A stretch of 11,563 nt of DNA from Euperipatoides rowelli (Eukaryota > Onychophora > Udeonychophora > Euonychophora > Peripatopsidae). Made by a program: the position numbers and the translations under genes. The stretch lies in assembly GCA_003024985.2 (NCBI GenBank), contig PXIH01S0012117.1, one strand, 5' to 3'. The notes under the pieces are model-generated. The model was not told the DNA's origin. It did not search any database and saw nothing but the letters and a program-made list of their open reading frames with translations. This document shows, one piece after another, positions 7,031 to 11,563 of this stretch (position 1 is its first letter; every line of letters begins with the position of its first letter).

Positions 7031-7780
7031 CCGACTCAATGATGAAATGACTCGATGATAAACGACTCAACGAAAATGACAATGATAAATGACTCAATGA
7101 TAAATGATTCAATGATAAATGACTCAATGATAAATGACTCAATGTTAAATGATTCGATGGTAAATGACTCAATGGTAAATGACTCACTGGTAAAGGACTG
7201 ATAAATGACTCAATGATAAAGGACTCAATGATAAATGACTCTGATAAATGATTCAATAATAAATGATTCAATGATAAATGACTCAATGATAAATGGCTTA
7301 ATGATAAATGACTCAATGATAAATGATTGAATGATAAATGACTCAATGGTAAATGACTCAATAATAAATGACTCAATGGTAAATGACTCAATGGTAAATG
7401 ACTCAATGGTAAATGACTTAATGATAAATGATTCAATTATAAATGACTCAATGATAAATGACTCAATGATAAATGATTCAATAATAAATGATTCAATGAT
7501 AAAAGACTCAATGCTAAATGACTCATTGATAAATGACTCAATGATAAAAGACAATGTTAAATGATTCAATGATAAATGACTCAATGGTGAATCACCCAAT
7601 GGTAAACGACTCGATGGTAGATGACTCAATGTAGACAACTAAATGGTAGATGTCTCAATGGTAAACGACTCGATGCTAAACGACTCAATTGTAAACGATT
7701 CAATGGTAAATGCCTCAATGGCCAATGACTCAATGATAAACGATTTGATGATAAATGACTCAATGATGAAATGACTTAAG
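7031..7780 (+). repeat. 15-bp minisatellite, about 50 units, with AP-1-like sites
   Basis: About 50 head-to-tail copies of a unit close to AATGACTCAATGATA fill 750 bp. A few units are shortened to 11-14 bp, but phase is largely kept. Two common versions end GATA or GGTA. By hand count 21 units contain an exact TGACTCA, the palindromic AP-1 (TRE) and Gcn4-type bZIP consensus; most others differ by one base (often TGATTCA). Because 15 is a multiple of three and the unit has few stops, long open frames appear on both strands (minus 6999-7436 and 7225-7638; plus 7331-7564), reading as pentapeptide repeats such as NDSMV or LSHLS. Overlapping open frames in different phases argue that they are a by-product of the period, not proteins. 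CGACTC-type units cluster towards both edges. Confidence 0.93.
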
Positions 7781-8939
7781 TCGAGACTATTGTTTATTAG
7801 ATTTACAATTTATAATTTGACAAACCCAATAGACCTATTCATATGGATTTTTATATAGATTAGCACTCATAATATTCAGTGTTTTTAAGATTGTTTTCCT
7901 TTTTTAATTTTTTATTATTTAGTAGTCCTGTTTTTCTTTTCAATATACTGTTTTTTTTTATTTACCGGTAATCCCCTTCCACCTCCCCTCCTTCCTTTCA
8001 TAAATAAGGTTTGTATGGAACTTTTTTTTTAATTATTTTTACTAAAAACTTTAAATTCTATTAAATTGGATTTATTTTTTAAAAAAGAATGTCCAAAGAA
8101 TTAATAATTGATAAAAAAAAATCTAATAAACCTTGAAGAGCTCTTTAAATTTTCAAAGACCCATTTTTCTACTTGAGATCAATTCTAAGTCGTCTATTTC
8201 ATGCTGATTCTGAAAGTATCTTGACAATTTCACTCCTGACATTATGATGTCGCTCTTCACTTAATAATCCTTTACGATTTGTAAAAAAGGAGAAAGAAGC
8301 TTCATATTCACAGAAGCCAGATAATGTGATATATAAGTTAAAAAAAAAAAAAAAATCTTTAAAAAAAACAAAGAAAAATTGAAATATAATTCTTCTTTTC
8401 ATATGGAAAACAAATATCCAGAACTAAAACTTTGCTTGCATAGTAGAAAATTATAGACATCCCATTGAGTTTTAAATGAAAAATTTAAAAAGATTCCAGG
8501 AATTGGAAAACATAAGTCAAGTTAAAAATCGATAATAAAAGAACTTCAAACAATTAAGATCATTTATTGTTAAAACTTTAATTCAGTTTTATGATGAAAG
8601 TAGTGTTTGGGGTCAAGTCCTTTATAGCCTGCAGTTTTCAAAATTAATTTGTATGAAGAAAATAATCCGATTAAAATTAGTAATTAAATCTTTTCATTTC
8701 AGTGTACAAAAACTAACTGGTGTTCTTCCTTTGTATTCAAACAATTTTTACAAAACATATTGTTGGTGATCTTGCTGAGATGGTCTTCTTCCGCTTGTTT
8801 GTAGATAGTTTAGGCTTCATATAAGTTGCTTTCAGATGGCAGCAAAATATCAGTTTCTTGTAATCTGAAACCAACCAGTGGTATCTACAAGTGTCTAGTT
8901 ATCAAATTTACCCTTGCCCTTTCCTCCAAAATAGTGTAT
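7781..8939. other. AT-rich non-coding stretch
   Basis: No supported gene. The minus-strand open frame 8199-8402 contains a stretch (EYEASFSFFTNRKGLLSEER and onward to ILSESA) with a more protein-like composition than its lysine/phenylalanine-rich start, but I recognise no family and see no clear splice sites. A possible acceptor CATTTCAG at about 8695-8702 is followed on the plus strand by roughly 33 open codons without a donor. Poly-A and poly-T tracts occur at 8340-8356 and elsewhere. Confidence 0.4.
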
Positions 8940-9060
8940 GGGCTCAGATGCTTTATATTTTTATTTAGAGTCCTGACCTTACCCTTACCCTGAAACCTAA
9001 CTGCAACTATATGTGAAATCCATTATGTCCCAACCCTATGATAATCAACGGCTGTCTATG
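8940..9060 (+). mobile_element. MITE-A copy 3, eroded
   Basis: Contains the family core in the same orientation: TTTATTTAGAGTCCTGACCT, then ACCCTGAAACCTAACTGCAA, then ATGTGAAATCCATTATGTCC and CAACCCTATGATAATC. The left terminus survives only as GGCTCAGATGC (compare GGTCAAGATCC in copy 1), and the right terminus is missing: after GATAATC the sequence jumps to AACGGCTG, which resembles the CAGCGGTTG segment of copy 1. Borders are therefore approximate. Confidence 0.65.
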
Positions 9061-9149
9061 GCTAGTTTTGTGAGGAAAGGGCACTTTTAAGTTTGATATT
9101 GAGACACTATATAGTGACCTCTTATGCATGCCACATGACTAACACCCTC

Positions 9150-9260
9150 AGTTATCATTTTTTATATTATTATTTACAGTCCTATCCTTTATCACCACCT
9201 GAACCCTAACTCCTGCTAAATAATAACCATGCCCAATTCTAATAATAATCAAATTGGTAA
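9150..9260 (+). mobile_element. MITE-A copy 4, eroded
   Basis: Contains ATTATTTACAGTCCTATCCT, CACCTGAACCCTAACTCC and a degraded CATGCCCAATTCTAATAATAATC, the same order as in copies 1 and 3. Neither terminal inverted repeat is recognisable. It lies about 90 bp from copy 3 in the same orientation, so the two may come from a tandem or nested insertion. A 12-bp palindrome CACTATATAGTG (9105-9116) lies between them. Confidence 0.55.
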
Positions 9261-9959
9261 TTTTTAACACTTTTGATGCAACTTCCGTTGGCCTAACAAC
9301 TAATCAATGGATATTTCTGGATTAAATAGTGCTCTGGTGTTTATTAGGCAGATGCTACATTTCAGTAATGTTTATATATATCCTCACTAGTAGTGATTGG
9401 TTTTACTATCTTCTTAGAAAGTTTGGCAAATGCCAGTAGTGTTTTGATTTCATAAAACTAAATTCTTATGTGTCTTCCATTGGTAGTCTGTAATTTTTGT
9501 GGTGTGCTTCATTACTATCTACCTCTGTTGCTTAACCTGATATTTTTGTAATAAACATTGTTAGCTTTCTCCCTTAGTTTAAAATACAGTAAGTATACAG
9601 TATTTATAAACAAATTTACCTTCCAGTTGTAATGGCTTTTATAACTTGCTTTTTTTTTCAGTATAAAGATCACGTTTTAATTGATTTATAGATCAAATTT
9701 GTCCGTCAATTAAAACCTAATTATTGTGGATCTAAAAAGAGTACTATCACATCGTTTTCAATTTCCTTCAGACTGCCTAGCAGTATCTCTCACTCTAAAA
9801 TAATAATAAATTGTACAATCCTTATCATTTTGTGAATCACTTTCCACCATTTTGTAAACATAATAAGTTTAAATATGCGACAGTTCAATCCTTCACGAAC
9901 TAATCAGATTGTGTAGATCAGTTCACTAGTACTTATTTTATTTTAATTACAATTGGCAG
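9261..9959. other. AT-rich stretch, probably intron or 5' flank
   Basis: No supported exon. Two acceptor-like sites, TTTTTTTTCAG ending near 9661 and TTTCCTTCAG ending near 9769, are followed by early stops in most frames and lack a paired donor. ATACAGTAAGTATACAGTAT (about 9583-9602) is a small AT-rich symmetric stretch. Confidence 0.4.
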
Positions 9960-10017
9960 GATCTTTGTCTTACCAGAACATTATAAACATTATAAAAACA
10001 ACTCAAAAGAAACACAG
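9960..10017 (+). CDS. Candidate internal exon A of an unrecognised gene
   Basis: A 58-nt segment with a moderate acceptor (TTTTAATTACAATTGGCAG) and a good donor (ACACAG followed by GTAGGT). Frame 3 is open and reads SLSYQNIINIIKTTQKKH, leaving AG at the end. This joins the T that starts the next candidate exon to make a serine codon, and the frame then stays open through exons B and C. Frame 2 is also open in isolation but would hit TGA at the junction with exon B. The match in phase is the main reason to link it to the downstream exons. The acceptor is weaker than theirs and the protein is unrecognised, so this may be a cryptic exon. Confidence 0.4.
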
Positions 10018-10856
10018 GTAGGTTGAAAATAAAACTTTAAACAGTTTAATGTTTTTATTTACATTAAAAAATATATTCTATAAGAATGTTTGAATTCTTA
10101 ATAAAAACATTGATCCAGGTGTTGGCGCCTTATCGATAGCTGCTTGAATTTTTTGTTTGTAAATAGTTTTTATATTTATGTTATTTATTATTTTATTTAT
10201 TATATTATTTATGCCGGATTATTGTGAGGGTGAGCTAGATCAATAATCAGGTAATGAACTGGTATATATCTATAAGATTGGTATTGTCGGACCGTAGTCT
10301 ACTATTTTGATCAAGAGTCTGCTTGATATGTATTAACAATCGTCAAAGTACACGCTGTCTGGCAAAGCTTGTTCAGCTGAGAGTTTGAACAGTTTAATGC
10401 ATTATCAATAAGATTTCCTTTTTTTTCTCTTTATCTCTGGTTGTTATTTGAATTTATCTAATCATTTTCATAATCATTATAATTAGGATCAATATCCTTT
10501 CAGAGCTAAGATTTTAAAGTTGAATGAAATTAATTTCATATAATTTAAAATGTAGATATTTTGTTGAGTGATAATACTAAATCATAATAATAATAAGGAT
10601 TTAAATTTAACTATCGATTTGGCTGTACTACAAAGTTCTTTTGGAAAGCACTAGATTAATTTCTTTATAACTCGTATATTTTCAAACTTAATTTAGATTT
10701 TAAGTTTATTATCGAAAATCAGCTTAGTAATTAAGGTAAAATTAGATTTAAAATCTAATTAAATTTTTTAAAAAAAATTGAAATATTTGATTATTAAATT
10801 TGATCACGCTAATGTTTTCTTAGCACTTTTCGGAACATAATTTGAAATCCTTTCAG
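10018..10856 (+). other. Putative intron A-B, 839 bp
   Basis: Starts GTAGGT and ends AATCCTTTCAG. Inside, AATGTTTTTATT (10048-10059) and AATAAAAACATT (10100-10111) form a 12-bp perfect inverted repeat with a 40-nt loop. Positions 10170-10212 are ATTT-rich low-complexity sequence. AATTAGATTT/AAATCTAATT (10740-10760) forms a 10-bp stem with a 1-base centre. A CAG/GTAATG donor-like site near 10249 lacks an acceptor. Confidence 0.4.
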
Positions 10857-10929
10857 TGAAGAAAAAAACCCATCAACAACAGAAAAACATGGGGAGGCAG
10901 ACTTGTCTAGCCAGGGTGCACAATTTAAG
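10857..10929 (+). CDS. Candidate internal exon B of an unrecognised gene
   Basis: A 73-nt segment between a strong acceptor (GAAATCCTTTCAG) and a strong donor (TTTAAG followed by GTATGT). The only useful frame begins after one base and gives 24 codons, from EEKNPSTTEKHGEA to SSQGAQFK, with no stop. Its composition is clearly less AT-rich than the sequence around it and uses polar, charged and glycine residues, unlike the F/K/I-rich chance translations elsewhere in the window. The peptide looks like a disordered, low-complexity linker. It ends at a codon boundary, so the next exon must start in phase 0, which exon C satisfies. Product not recognised. Confidence 0.68.
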
Positions 10930-11290
10930 GTATGTTCGTCAATAGCTAACGTTTTGAATTATTTAAACTATTCGATAATTTTTCGTTCGTTATTAAGTAC
11001 ACAAAATTAACTCGACCGTTCGTCATTAAAAAATCTCGTTCATTTTGTTAGTTTCGTTTCAAACTTTTTAACCCTGCTCGAGAAGTGGGTTACTTTGTGA
11101 GGTTTGGTTTTCATAATGGCGGACAAAAAAAAGTTATCATTGCTTCGACTTGGATTTATTAATGGGATTGAAATTGTTATGTAAAATCTGTGTGATTATT
11201 GTCTAGATGATGGGGTAGCGATAAATTTTCATTTTAATGATCTGCAATTAATGTAAAATTCATGATTAATTTTACATTATTTTTTTTTAG
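10930..11290 (+). other. Putative intron B-C, 361 bp
   Basis: Starts GTATGT and ends with a T run and TTTTTTTTAG. It contains degenerate GTTCGTCAATA/CGTTCGTTATTA/CGTTCGTCATTA repetition (about 10936-11030), an imperfect palindrome TAACCC...CTCGAG...GGGTTA at about 11070-11093, and a 22-codon open frame starting ATAATGGCGGACAAA at about 11115 and ending TAA at about 11183. That ATG has a decent start context but I cannot join it in frame to exon C. A 12-bp hairpin lies just before the acceptor. Confidence 0.45.
11249..11279 (+). repeat. 12-bp perfect hairpin next to a splice acceptor
   Basis: TAATGTAAAATT (11249-11260) and AATTTTACATTA (11268-11279) are exact reverse complements with a 7-nt loop CATGATT. 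In RNA the stem would sit immediately upstream of the polypyrimidine tract and AG at 11281-11290, so it could bring the branch site close to or mask the acceptor of the putative microexon. The effect is inferred. Confidence 0.85.
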
Positions 11291-11317
11291 GGAAATCCAT
11301 CGATTTTAAATATCCCT
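11291..11317 (+). CDS. Candidate 27-nt microexon C
   Basis: Bounded by a T-rich acceptor (TTTTTTTTTTAG) and a near-consensus donor (CCCT followed by GTAAGTAATG). It holds nine codons, GNPSILNIP, in phase 0 at both ends, which is exactly what exon B requires; inclusion or skipping would leave the frame intact. Such symmetric 27-nt exons are typical of regulated microexons in animal genes. The host gene is unrecognised. Confidence 0.55.
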
Positions 11318-11563
11318 GTAAGTAATGCTGCACAAGTCTTTACCTGAAAGGATTAATGCTGTAATTTGAAAATGCTAGTCTTTATAAAATAGTCTTCAAT
11401 ACAAACATTTTTTTTTTCAGTTTATTACTAAATTAGAATTTTATCTTCAATTGCATTGGAATTGTTGTTGCATAAAAGCATACTAAACTATTTTATTATG
11501 ATCAAGTACTTTGCTACTCAGAAAGGGCTAACTTTGATCGTTCATCTATAAAATTAAATGTTC
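11318..11563. other. Downstream intron start and window end
   Basis: Starts with the GTAAGT donor. A further acceptor, TTTTTTTTCAG ending at 11420, is followed in phase 0 by 21 codons (FITKLEFYLQLHW and onward) and a TAA at about 11484. This could be a terminal exon, but the peptide looks like chance AT-rich translation and no AATAAA signal follows before the window ends. Confidence 0.3.

Noticed and set aside
7031-7780. CRISPR array
   Set aside because: The repeat is 15 bp, head to tail without unique spacers, and the context is eukaryotic. It is a minisatellite.
9650-9800. Exons after the acceptor-like sites near 9661 and 9769
   Set aside because: Frames close quickly and no donor follows; neither fits the phase chain of the downstream candidates.
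11069-11079. Second piggyBac end (TTAACCCTGC)
   Set aside because: Only the first few bases match the element at 2727-3496, no GTCGCGG block follows, and no partner end with TTAA was found.
11115-11183. First exon or small protein starting ATAATGGCGGACAAA
   Set aside because: The 22-codon frame ends in TAA, and the only donor-like GT after it gives a stop when joined to exon C.
11421-11486. Terminal exon after exon C
   Set aside because: The acceptor is good and phase 0 is open for 21 codons, but the peptide looks like AT-rich chance translation and no poly-A signal follows in the window.

Overview
This window looks like nuclear DNA from an invertebrate animal: strongly AT-rich, gene-poor, full of homopolymer A/T runs, small DNA transposons and degenerate repeats, with candidate spliced exons carrying GT/AG borders. 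There is no operon-like coding, no ribosome binding site logic, and no rRNA or tRNA gene I can support. Two isolated N bases (985, 2824) suggest a shotgun assembly. The species cannot be fixed from the sequence.

Layout. Positions 435-683 and 1752-2010 hold two copies of one small inverted-repeat element (called MITE-A here); two more eroded copies of its core lie at about 8940-9060 and 9150-9260. All four point the same way and share a core resembling degenerate telomere repeat. A near-perfect 50-bp palindrome without spacer sits at 842-891. Positions 2727-3496 are a 770-bp non-autonomous piggyBac-like element, flanked by TTAA on both sides, with four copies of a GTCGCGG-containing motif, three of them next to a small palindrome. 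Positions about 4985-5870 carry, on the minus strand, the decayed C-terminal part of a LINE reverse transcriptase (YADD box and downstream conserved blocks). Positions 6278-6696 are a non-autonomous hAT element with a perfect 8-bp target duplication. Positions 7031-7780 are a tandem array of about 50 copies of a 15-bp unit; 21 copies contain an exact TGACTCA, the AP-1/bZIP consensus site.

The last 1.6 kb holds three plus-strand segments bordered by good splice signals (9960-10017, 10857-10929, 11291-11317). Joined, they keep one reading frame open, so they are the best candidates for a host gene, probably internal exons of a gene that starts upstream and ends beyond the window. The product is not recognised. 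Everything else reads as intron or intergenic DNA colonised by mobile elements. The long open frames in 7000-7640 come from the 15-bp period (a multiple of three), and the plus-strand open frames in 4970-5870 lie antisense to the LINE.

No undescribed functional system is demonstrated. The strongest leads are the AP-1-like site array and its apparent origin by CpG decay, the MITE-A family, the piggyBac element's subterminal palindromes, and the 27-nt microexon candidate.
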